The translations under genes and the position numbers were made by a program. A DNA stretch of 64,000 nucleotides from the NCBI GenBank assembly GCA_945859915.1, contig CAMAPF010000145.1, forward strand, positions 620,001-684,000, given 5' to 3'. The notes under the pieces were generated by a model, which was given only the letters and a program-made list of their open reading frames with translations, did not search any database and had not been told where the DNA came from. Numbering within the stretch: the first letter of the stretch is position 1; each line of letters begins with the position of its first letter. Shown here piece after piece: positions 55,704-64,000 of this stretch. Source of the DNA: Cuscuta epithymum. Lineage: Eukaryota > Streptophyta > Magnoliopsida > Solanales > Convolvulaceae.

Positions 55704-56854
55704 GGCCGGTTTCGATGGACTGAAGCACAAGGCCCCGATATTCTTAGAGCCTATAATGATAGGATTTCGAATTGGCTACTTTTAATAAAGGGCCCACTTT
55801 TAGGCGTGCCTGAGCGCGTGGTGTGCAGCCTAGATGGTGTTCGGATGAAGTGTGGGCCAACCTTTGTCGCCACTGGTCTTCGGATCCTCACTTCTTGGCC
55901 AGAAGTGAAACCGGTAGGAAAAACCGGATGTCCGAGAAGGCATTGGAGACACAATGGCACAGGGGTCGCAAACCTCAGAGTAAACATAGAGAAACTCTTG
56001 TAAGTCTTATTCAAAAAAACCTTACATCATTACAACCCTTCATTTTCTACATTTATTTATGAATTTTAAGTTTTTTTCGAACCATGTAGGCGGGGCCTGA
56101 GAAGAAGAAGGTCTCGATCCTCAAGGTCATCAAGCATTGTTGGACAAAGCACGGCGACGAGTCGGAAGTCGATCTTCCACCCCGCCTCACTGAAATCGAA
56201 GTAAGTAACATCAATTTTGTTATTTAGCGACATTTCAAATCTAAGTAAATAACATTCCAATAATTTTTGTACATGTAGACGAAGTATAACACAAATGTTG
56301 AGAAGAAGCGTGCGGAATTAGGCTTGACCCAGGAGGATGAGATCGATTCTGATGTGGAAGATGATGCGATCACTGAGGCAGCTGGGGTGTGTAAGGGTCG
56401 GGTTCCGTGCATGGGGGCTGAGAGGCAGCGGATTTTGTATGACCGCAGCGGCAGCGAAGCTTCATCTTCTCGATCAAGGCGGAGAGAGGATCCACGCATC
56501 GCCCAAATGCAGCGAGAAGTGGAGGAGCAGCAGCGGGCATTAGAGCAGCAACAGAAGGAGGAAGAAACAAGCGCCCGGCTGGAAGCGATGGAACGGATCT
56601 TAAACGTCGGTTATCAGCCTCCGCCTCAGCCTCATCCTCGACCGTACATATTGCACCCTGAGCAGACTTCTCAAGTTCCGTACATGGGCAATATGGGTTA
56701 TCATTCTAACTCCGGATATGGTAGCATGCCTACGATGGGGCCGACATTCGGATCTCTGTCGTATGATTTCTTGAATCAATTTCAGTCATCCGGAGGACGC
56801 AGCCGTGGAGCCAGCCGAGGACCCAGCCGAGGAGGCAGTGGAGGAGGCAGCTGA

Positions 56855-57229
56855 GGAGAAACCCGACCCGAAGACCCCGTGGAGCCCGAAGAGGATGATT
56901 ATCTTGTTTTTTATGACAATGATGCATATGATAATGATGATCCTAATTTTTATCATAATGGAGTCCGACGGCCGGCATGCAATAATACATTTTTAAGTTT
57001 AAAATTTCATATTACCTTTATAATTCCAGTCTCTAATAACTTTTATTAAGTTTGTTGTATGTGTATGAATTTTATTTTTTTATTTAATGTTATAATTGCT
57101 TTACTTTTTAAAATATAATCTTTTTCTTGATAAATTTTTTAAATATTTTTAACAACTATTTTTTTATAGAAAAATTAAAATATTTTTTTAAAAATGGAAA
57201 AACTTTTTTTAAAAAAAAACATAAACTTT
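56855..57229 (+). other. 3' untranslated region of the CACTA second gene
   Basis: An acidic-codon-like stretch just after the stop, then AT-rich DNA with AATAAT-type signals. No further gene is seen. Confidence 0.5.
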
Positions 57230-57724
57230 AGTCACGGATCTGATCCATGACTAATTTTTTGTCCGGAATTCTTTTATATAAATTTAAAATTTATTTTAAA
57301 AAAAAAAAGGAATAGTCACGGATTCATGTCCGTGACTAATACAAAATTTGAAAATTTGAACCGGAGGTTTTTGAAAATTTGAAAACTTAGTCACGGATCT
57401 TTCCGTGACTAATATGGCCGAATTTTAAAAACAAAAATAAACTTAGTCACGGATGTGTCCATGACTAAGATAAAAAAAAAAAACTTAATCACGAATCTGA
57501 TCCGTGACTAATGTGCCGGAGCAGCTATTCCGGTCAAGAATTAGTCACGGATCTGGTCCGTGACTAATCCGTGACTACATTTAGTCACGGATAAATTGTA
57601 GTGACTACATTTAGTCACGCCCGATTAGTCACGGATTTAATCACGGACAAAATCCGTGACTAACGGAGTTAGTCACGGATTTTTTACACTGCGGTCCGTG
57701 ACTACATCCCTATTTTTTGTAATG
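57230..57724. repeat. Right subterminal array and terminus of the CACTA element
   Basis: About fifteen GTCACGGA/TCCGTGAC units, many as inverted pairs around a short spacer (CTTAGTCACGGATC...CCGTGACTAA). The terminus is TTTTTTGTAATG. Confidence 0.85.
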
Positions 57725-57818
57725 TCAATTTGTTAATCTGTATAAGATTTCCAAAGTGTATGCTATTAACACAATTGTCAAGCCAACATAGAAGAAGAAA
57801 ATCTAGATAATGGTTTAT

Positions 57819-58036
57819 GGATGTTATTTTTTTGACTGCTTTCAATTTCAAATCATATCAGATTAGATCATACCAGACTTAGACAATCACTACAGATTAG
57901 ATCAAATTATATGAAATTAAAATATACAAAGACCAAACATCTATCATATCAGTTCAGATCAAACCAAACTTAAACAGATCAGATCAAACTTAAATAGATC
58001 AGACCAGAATAACGAATTTCAGTCCAAAAAACATCC
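57819..58036. mobile_element. MITE with an AGATC pentamer array, relative of 4573-4785
   Basis: The ends GGATGTTATTTTTTTGACTG and CAGTCCAAAAAACATCC match the Tourist-like MITE at 4573. The interior is again a pentanucleotide array, here CAGAT/AGATC with spacers CAAACTTAAA. The target duplication is imperfect (TAT and TAA). Confidence 0.7.
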
Positions 58037-58380
58037 TAATATTGCAAAAACTTTGCACAATTCTGTGATAAAATGGTATGACACATATTTTAGAGTGTTT
58101 AAACTTTAAATTGCCGAATTGAAAGGAAAGGTTTAACATTGGCACATTGCCCAATAAGGAGACCTTTTGCGTGTTCAATAGGAATTGAACTCCTCTCAAG
58201 TCACCAGAAATTCCAGTAGGAGAGAGAATGAGATAGATGAGAAGGTTAGTGTGGTAAGGAAAAATAAAAGGTGGGGTGGGGTTAGTGATTTGTTGGAGAG
58301 ACAAAAAGAAATGGAGAGGGAAATGGAGCAAAATAAATGGAGAGGGGTATAAGTTTCTAATCCTTACTTTTTATTTTTGT
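58037..58380. other. Intergenic DNA, nothing recognised
   Basis: The minus-strand open frame 57999-58331 has no recognisable domain and overlaps the MITE end, so it was not called. Confidence 0.4.
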
Positions 58381-58381
58381 A

Positions 58382-58776
58382 CTCCCTCCGGATCTCTTTA
58401 AACTTTACAATTTGACTTCACATTGATTAAGGAAATAAATTTGACTTTACTGTAAAGTACACTGTTGAGACACTGTTTGGCACTGTTTGGCACTGTTGAG
58501 ACACTATTTGGCACAGTTGAGACATTGTTTAATACTGTTTTGATGTAGATTTCTTTGCCAAATAAGGAAATAAGTGTGAAGTTTATTTTGGACCGTCCCA
58601 AAAAGGAAAGTGTGAAGTTTAAAAAGTTTATTTGGCACTGTTGAGACACTATTTGACACTGTTTAACACTGTTTTGATGTAGATTTCTTTGCCAAATAAG
58701 GAAATAAGGAAGTGTGAAGTTTATTTTGGACCGTCCCAAAAAGGAAAGTGTGAAGTTTAAAAAGAACCGGAGGGAG
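58382..58776. mobile_element. Stowaway-like MITE with internal duplications
   Basis: It begins CTCCCTCCGGATCTCTTTAA and ends AAAGAACCGGAGGGAG, with TA at both borders. Inside, a block of about 95 bp (TTGATGTAGATTTCTTTGCC to GTGAAGTTTAAAAAG) occurs twice, and TTTGGCACTGTTGAGACACT is repeated several times. Confidence 0.85.
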
Positions 58777-59496
58777 TATAATTCAAACAACACCCCAAAA
58801 AATTAAGGTGTATGTTTGGCATAACACTTTTATGAGTTGTTTTGAAATTTTAACTTTTTTTAGAAGCTACTAAGAGTAACTTCTGAGAGTAGTTTAATAT
58901 TAATTAGTCATAACAATTTACTATGCCAATTAGAACAACATCAATAATAATAATAATAATAAAGCTACAATCTTTCCTTTTAACATCTTTCTAATTATTA
59001 AAAACTAAACATTCATGTTAACCGACTCCAAAATCTTTTGGGAACAAGTTTGGATGTTGTTGTGATTGTAGTAAAAACTAAAGAACTTAGTCAAAATGAG
59101 AGTAAATATGTTTTGGAATTTTAAAATAGAAGCGATGTGTTTCATGATTTCAAGTCAAACTGAGCAATTCCACATTCTTGAACATTGGGTTAGTATGACT
59201 TTGGAAGTTAGGCTCTTGGAAGATACCAACCTCGATTACGGGACAGAACTGGACTAGGACTAACCAGTTATCCCCTTGGAATGTTCTTTAGGATTGAACT
59301 ACTCAAAAACGGGAAGACCCAATATGCCATTCCAGTTGCAGTTCATAGATATTCGGACCTAACTGACCAATTCAAGTCCCACGCGCATTTTCATTTAAGA
59401 AATTTTGCCGCTATGGTTTTTGTTAAGGCTTTGCCAATTTGGGAACAAAACCCGCGTGTCTGAAACTGGACTATACCATTCCATCCTAAGTTCCTA
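58777..59496. other. Intergenic DNA, nothing recognised
   Basis: Contains a short AAT run near 58945. 59170-59470 is GC-richer and resembles a decayed coding region or retroelement, but no family could be named. Confidence 0.35.
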
Positions 59497-59504
59497 ACTG
59501 TGAG

Positions 59505-60459
59505 TAAGGATGGCAATGGGGGCGGGGGCCCGTGGGGAACCGCCCCGTGGGGGGGAGTTGGGGCGGGTGGTGGGGTGGGGCGGGGTGGTGGGGTGGGGGA
59601 GATATTTTCTCCCCGCAAAAATATGGGGCGGGTGATGGGTTATGCACCCCCCGCCCCGTCCCCGCCCCGTCCCCCGTAATAATTAATAATAATAATCTCA
59701 ATAATAATAGTAATAGTAATACTAATACGAAGTAATTAAAATAGCATGGTGGTCCGGTGGGTTTAGTGGTTTCCTATCTAATGGATTGTGCGTAATGGAT
59801 CTATCTAATTCTTGTTTAATAACTAAGCTATCTTGTAAAATTGCTTATCAAAATCATAAAGTAAAATGATTTTTTTAGAGATAAAATAAAATGAATTTGG
59901 GAAAGTTATAAAGTGATATTAGCTTAAACGCCTCAGGCACGGTGTGAAAGTTTTTTTCCTTTACTATTATAATGCATTAATTCTTTTCTTTTGAATGTCA
60001 TCTTTATGATTGTAGTTAGGGCTCTTAAAATTTGGTGATCATATGTCGTCCTAGATGCCGTCAAATGACCATGATTGATTGAATGCAGGGTTTAAGAAAA
60101 TATTATAGAGCTAATCAATGCTAATTTAGAGTTTGATAAAAATTACTAATTTAGAACGCGTATAATGTGTTCTAGATTTGAAATGGGATGTAAGATTACA
60201 TTGACACTTCAAAAGTAAAAAAAAAATTGGCTACTAGAAGTGTTGTTAAATTTTTGAAAAATTGTCAGTGTCTAAAATGATGTTAATTTTTGACGAGTAC
60301 TTCCCCGTTGGGTACCCGTGGGTCTAGCGGGTCGGGGCGGGGATGGGGCGGGTCGAATAGTAGTGGGGGATGGGGCGGGGGTGGGGGCGATTTTTTAGAC
60401 ACGGGGTGGGGGATGGGGGAGTGAACCCCCGCCCCAACCCCGCCCCATTGCCATCCCTA
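59505..60459. mobile_element. Non-autonomous hAT element with GGGGCGGG subterminal repeats
   Basis: The termini are TAAGGATGGCAATGGGG and, inverted, TAGGGATGGCAATGGGG. The exact 8-bp duplication ACTGTGAG lies at 59497-59504 and 60460-60467. Both ends are extremely G-rich on one strand (GGGGCGGGG), the middle is AT-rich. Length is 955 bp. Confidence 0.92.
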
Positions 60460-60672
60460 ACTGTGAGGAAACCGGCCAAATAGATTTATTTACACTCATT
60501 ATTATGAATTTGATGTAAAATAAATGAAGTAATGCATTTTGACCCCTGCATTCAAGTTTTTGTTGTAACCAATCTCCAAGGCTATTATATATTCCATGTA
60601 GGGATGGATCCGGTCGTGGTTTCGAGCTAAGACCACCCAATCCTTTTAAAAAAAATTGTCAATCCCAAGACA

Positions 60673-60775
60673 CTACAAAAAAATTCGGCTATAGTCACGG
60701 ATTTAGTCACGGACCACAGTGTAAAAAATCCGTGACTAACTCATTTAGTCACGGATTCTGTCCGTGACTAATTCA
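60673..60775 (+). mobile_element. Orphan left terminus of the GTCACGGA CACTA family
   Basis: CACTACAAAAAAATTCGGC followed by GTCACGGATTT, GTCACGGACCACAGTGTAAA and further units. It is the mirror image of the right end at 57640-57724 (which reads TTTTTTACACTGCGGTCCGT). Only about 100 bp are present before hAT coding sequence begins. Confidence 0.75.
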
Positions 60776-60780
60776 TTTTG

Positions 60781-61194
60781 TTCAAATCTGCATTTGGCAA
60801 TCTTATGAAAAAAAGTAAATCAACTCCGGTTAATGAACAAAGCTCGATCAACGAGCTTTCTTTGTATCTAACATTTCCTGTTGATTATGAAGAAGGGGAT
60901 GACTTTGACGTTCTTCAGTGGTGGAAGGAAAAAGAGAGAACGTTCCCGATCTTATCAAAGATGGCTAAGCAAGTGCTAGCAATGCCGGTATCAACAGTTG
61001 CTGTGGAACAAGAGTTTAGTGCGGCCGGCAACGTCCTAACGGATTATAGAACGAGATTAAGCGCAAACTCTCTTGAGACGCTTGTTTGCTTCCACGATTG
61101 GTTGAAGGCCAAACGTAGAACTCAAGAAATCAGCATTGAACCCACTCGCCACTTTATGGAAGAAACAACTGAAGATGGAGGAAATTCTAATTGA
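60781..61194 (+). pseudogene. hAT transposase C-terminal dimerisation region
   Basis: No ATG opens the frame; it starts inside the protein. The motif order is that of the hAT C-terminal dimerisation domain: FDVLQWWKEKERTFPILSKMAKQVLAMPVS (written here in part), VEQEFSAAGNVLTDYRTRLS, then a Trp-Leu-Lys end, closing with TGA at 61192-61194. The catalytic core and the BED zinc finger are missing. It is adjoined on the left by a CACTA end, so either the hAT was truncated by recombination or its 3' exon was captured. Confidence 0.75.
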
Positions 61195-61503
61195 TTCATA
61201 CTTAATTACTTATTACAAAGTGTATTTCATGTCTTTATTTTTGCCCCATTTTCAATTGTACTACAAATATGAAATAAATATGTTTTTACCTTTTTTATAT
61301 CCAAGTAATCTTAATTTGGTATGTAAAAAAAAAAAAAACCCCGGCCCGGCCCGGCCCGTACCCGCCCGGGTCGACCCGACACGAACCGGACCCGGTATCA
61401 ACCCGGGCCGGTTCCGGGCCAAACATTCTCCAAAAAAAGCCCGCCCGGGCCCGGCCCGGAACCGGCCCGGAACCGGAACCGGCCCGGCCCGGGTCCATCC
61501 CTA

Positions 61504-61745
61504 GGATTACTTTATAGAGTTAGGTGGGGAGGAATGCTCTTCTTCCCGCCGGTGTGGGAAACTTGAATGGGAGAGAAAAAACAAATTTTTTAAAATATAA
61601 AGTCTAAGGTAATGGGGCAAGGTTTTGGACACGATAATTTCGTATGAAGTAGTCAAGTAGTCCACTGCTCTGATCAATGCTTTATTTTGAAATTGTGGAT
61701 TTTTTTTGTAACTAAATTGTGGATTATTATTATTTTAAAGCTTTA

Positions 61746-61800
<55 letters not shown>

Positions 61801-62534
61801 AACTCAATATAAATACGCTAAACATCTACTATGTACTATGTATTACATAGTATTATCAATACTATGTACATTAAGATCAATTCTAATTGATGTAATTATT
61901 GTTATTATTACGTATTATATTATCGTTATTATTATATACTCCGTATACTATTGTTATTATTGTATTTTATTAGTAAAATTTGAATGTATTATAGTCACTG
62001 AAAATTATAGAATTACATTTATTTCACTATCCTTATTTTATCCATTTATTTAGCATTTTAAATTAACATACATAAAGTTAGTGGCAATCATTTATATTTT
62101 ATAAAGCCTATAGCACTTTAGCATGAGGTTTGCTTATAATAGACATGTGAAGAATACATACGGGTGTAGTAATCTTGAAATAAAATAGGTACTCTAAATT
62201 GATAGTAGTCAAGAAAAGGCTATTCATTTTATTTTTTATAATACATGACATTAACTTAAAGGTAGGTATTTAAACTAGTACATATACCCAAATTTCTCTT
62301 TATTTATTAGGTATTATTTCTTTTTATCAATAACTTATCATTCAACTACTTTTTTCAATTCTAGTTTTTGAGTAATTGATCGGTTTATGTTTGTTACATT
62401 TAGAACTCCAAGGGTATTTTTTGTTGCAACTTGCAAATTAGAAAAGTATGATGTTCATGATTAACATTATTTAATTATAAATACAAATATTTGAAACTAT
62501 TTCTAGAAAAATTAAAATAAATGATTAAAAATAA
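61504..62534. other. AT-rich intergenic DNA with microsatellite
   Basis: Besides the ATT run at 61746-61799 nothing is recognisable; a short (ATT/GTT) region extends to about 61990. Confidence 0.4.
61746..61799. repeat. (ATT)n microsatellite
   Basis: About 17 uninterrupted trinucleotides. Confidence 0.95.
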
Positions 62535-62638
62535 AACGCCTTTTCATGCCTTAATCCCGCCTAAACCCGCCTAGGCTCCAAAGGCTTAAGGCTCACCCGT
62601 GCTGCCTCGGCACACTTTACGCCTTTTAGAACATTGGC
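62535..62638. mobile_element. Terminus of the CGCCTTTTAGAACATT family
   Basis: Ends CGCCTTTTAGAACATTGG like the right end of the element at 3365-3959, preceded by GCCTAAACCCGCCTAGG-type repeats. No left end was found nearby. Confidence 0.5.
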
Positions 62639-63018
62639 TACAACTGATTACCTTTCCATAATTTGACTCTATTGATTCTTTTTTAAGAGTTGTTGAACTT
62701 ATAAGATTGTTTTTTTAGTAGATTATGTTGAGTGATGTTTTATGATTGTAGAAGGGTCTATATGACCTTTTTCCCTTTTTTTAATTAATGTTTTGCCTAG
62801 TTCCAACCATATAAAAATATACCACTAGGTCCTGGTATTGTTGAACCAGAACCTGGTACACCATACACCCGGTAGGATAACCAGTCTTCGCCCAAAACCG
62901 GAAAAATGGAGCCGATCCGGTCTCGCACAATACCAAACCCGGTTCTAGAGAATCTAGACCAGGTCCATGCCTAGTTCCAAGCACCATTCACTTTTATAAT
63001 ACCATCTAGTCGATTTTG
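62639..63018. other. Intergenic DNA with CCGGT-rich patch
   Basis: A patch at 62810-62970 contains several CCGGT and ACCAGG words, bordered by a 13-bp direct repeat TGCCTAGTTCCAA (62794-62806 and 62969-62981). It may be a small decayed element; no gene. Confidence 0.35.
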
Positions 63019-63241
63019 GGGGTGTTTGTAATTAATTCTACTATTGCTGCTTTTTTTAAAGTAGAAGCTGAATCAAAATTAGTTTTCAAAAGTTGATCTC
63101 CCTCAGCTTTTAAAAAAAACTACTTCTAAGAATAAATTAGAGCATCATAAATACTTCTTCACTTTCACCCAAACACTCCAACTTCTGTTTCTGCTCCTTC
63201 AGAAAGCAAAAGCAGTTTTAAGAATTAGATCCAAACACCCA
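63019..63241. mobile_element. MITE-like element with GGGTGTTTG ends
   Basis: GGGTGTTTG (63020-63028) and CAAACACCC (63232-63240) are perfect inverses, and inner text (AGCTGAATCAAAATTA against GCAAAAGCAGTTTTAAG) is typical of common plant MITEs. No clear target duplication. Confidence 0.5.
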
Positions 63242-63465
63242 CATAGTATATTCCATGGTGCTACAAATGACGTTATGTTGATCCTACAACTTCATAAATA
63301 AAAATGTTGCCTTTTCTATAGCTTGAAATGTGAATGCAGAACGCTCCAGAAGTCTAGAACAACCTCCAAAATAACCAAGCAAAACATCTTTAATCTGTAA
63401 TAAAAAACCTAGTTTTCTGCTCTAAACTGGAGGGTTTGAAGATGAATATCTCGTGTCCATTTGCA

Positions 63466-63630
63466 TTACCTGGCAAACTTGTAGCTCTGGAAAAGGGAAA
63501 TCACTAAACTTATATTCCACACTAATGTTTAATTTAGAATAATTCAGTGATCCAAATTGAGATAACATACCTTAACCCTCTTAAGAAGTTCCTTTGCATT
63601 GACATCATTCTTGAAATGATCACGCACAGG
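63466..63630 (-). CDS. Probable tyrosine--tRNA ligase, last two exons (partial)
   Basis: The penultimate exon (63571-63630, acceptor TTTGCACAG, donor AAG|GTATGTT) encodes PVRDHFKNDVNAKELLKRVK. The last exon (63466-63486, acceptor TTTCCAG) encodes SYKFAR and stops. This tail, a charged helix ending LLKRVKSY, resembles the C-terminus of eukaryotic cytosolic tyrosine--tRNA ligases, which charge tRNA-Tyr. Earlier exons lie beyond the right edge or were not recognised. Splice signals and phase agree, but only 26 residues support the name. Confidence 0.5.
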
Positions 63631-64000
63631 CTGTGCAAAGCACATGAAAGATGGTTAAGAAAATATATATTCCTAAATGTAGGCCTGTTGTTTTCTCACT
63701 TCTAATGAAAATACTAAACCAAATTCTTATAAGGCACCTAACTTAGTCTCCATATTCCAAGTACACATCAAATGTTTGAAAAGATGCTAAAAATGTAACA
63801 TTATGTTTGGATCTGGGAAAATGCTAGGGAAAGGAAAGAAAATGCTAAAGCATGTTATTTCTGTATACTTGGATTACCTCAGGAAAAGCAGAGGAAGATA
63901 TTACAACTCCATAAGGGTGACTCCATTCATATACGGATAGAAAGATAGCTCACAAGGTAATAAAATTGTAAAACTATACATGTCAGTACCATTTATAATG

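Larger units (their letters stand above)
33110..56854 (+). pseudogene. CACTA second gene, TNPA-like (Transposase_24 type), split by the nested retrotransposons
   Basis: Inferred exons: 33110-33225 (ATG at 33110), 33325-33442, 55704-55999, 56090-56200, 56279-56854. The Tekay insertion lies in intron 3, 18 bp downstream of its donor. Exon 2 reads GNWASYTDVDPKVRELWW. Exon 3 carries the family's Trp-rich motif (WCSDEVWANLCRHW, then SETGRKNR). Exon 5 encodes an acidic stretch, a Gln/Glu-rich coiled-coil segment (about 56500-56590) and a Gly/Ser/Arg-rich tail. Exon 3 changes frame between 55780 and 55822 and carries a TGA there, so no full product is made. In En/Spm, TNPA binds subterminal repeats and regulates the promoter. 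Confidence 0.7.
24481..57724 (+). mobile_element. CACTA (En/Spm) transposon, about 11 kb plus a 22-kb nested insertion
   Basis: Both ends carry dense GTCACGGA subterminal repeats (24481-24860 and 57230-57705). The right terminus TTTTTTGTAATG (57713-57724) is a one-base variant of TTTTTTGTAGTG. A clean left CACTA terminus is not visible, so the left end is mutated or trimmed and its start here is approximate. Order on the plus strand: repeats, AT-rich intron-like DNA, TNP2-type transposase gene, minus-strand small ORF, divergent promoter, long intron, TNPA-like gene, repeats. The Tekay insertion (33465-55636) lies in an intron of the second gene. The element is immobile now, given frameshifts in both genes. 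Confidence 0.85.
60599..61503 (+). mobile_element. hAT element remnant, 3' coding end and terminus
   Basis: The right end is a dense array of CCCGGCCCGG repeats followed by GGTCCATCCCTA (61492-61503). A matching TAGGGATGGATCCGG lies at 60599-60613. The flanking octamers differ, so this left end may be fortuitous or the element rearranged. A CACTA terminus (60673-60775) lies between the left end and the coding exon. Confidence 0.55.

Noticed and set aside
57999..58331. 110-codon minus-strand frame
   Set aside because: It overlaps a MITE end and has no domain or codon pattern suggesting a gene.
63865..63930. A possible further minus-strand exon (reads EWSHPYGVVISSSAFPE before a GAG|GTAATC donor)
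   Set aside because: I could not find a convincing acceptor or match it to the tRNA-ligase-like protein.

Overview
This is nuclear DNA of a flowering plant, very probably a core eudicot. It has GT-AG introns, a plant-type bHLH gene, Stowaway, Tourist and hAT miniature elements, Helitron ends, a CACTA transposon, and Athila-type and Tekay-type LTR retrotransposons. I cannot fix the species. Only three host loci can be supported: a small single-pass membrane protein gene (17633-17950, minus), an eight-exon bHLH transcription factor of the bHLH90/ICE1-like group (20105-23781, plus), and the last two exons of a gene that looks like cytosolic tyrosine--tRNA ligase at the right edge (63466-63630, minus). 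Almost everything else is mobile DNA.

Layout. 1-415 is a LINE fragment. 1331-1994 is one end of a CACTA element inserted into a decayed Ty3/gypsy remnant (1995-5714). That remnant is itself split by an hAT-like element with an 8-bp target duplication, which holds a second element with a 9-bp duplication, and it also carries a Tourist-like MITE. 6230-16570 is a graveyard of MITEs, fold-backs, three Helitron 3' ends, a 1-kb degenerate repeat field and a 218-bp inverted duplicate. 16919-24480 holds the two host genes.

24481-57724 is one CACTA (En/Spm) transposon, about 11 kb without its insertions. Its plus strand has a decayed TNP2-type transposase gene (26354-30050) and a second, TNPA-like gene (exons from 33110 to 56854). 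Between them lies a small minus-strand ORF under an apparently divergent promoter. A Tekay-type chromovirus (33465-55636, TSD TTCCC) sits in an intron of the second gene, and an Athila-type element (36205-47811, TSD ATGGA) sits inside the 5' LTR of that chromovirus. LTR divergence agrees with this order: 4 differences seen in 2847 bp for the outer element and none in 1587 bp for the inner one.

The most unusual signals are these. (1) Paired palindromes of the type TACTCGATCGAGTA lie 22 bp apart, upstream of the TATA box of the Athila LTR and again in a 74-bp-period array after pol. (2) A frame-restoring GT-AG interval between gag and protease of the chromovirus is filled with GC-rich 72-bp repeats. 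(3) The chromovirus gag has no capsid region, yet the insertion is young. (4) The CACTA element carries a minus-strand ORF with an internal duplication. 57725-64000 returns to MITEs, hAT elements and a second CACTA terminus.
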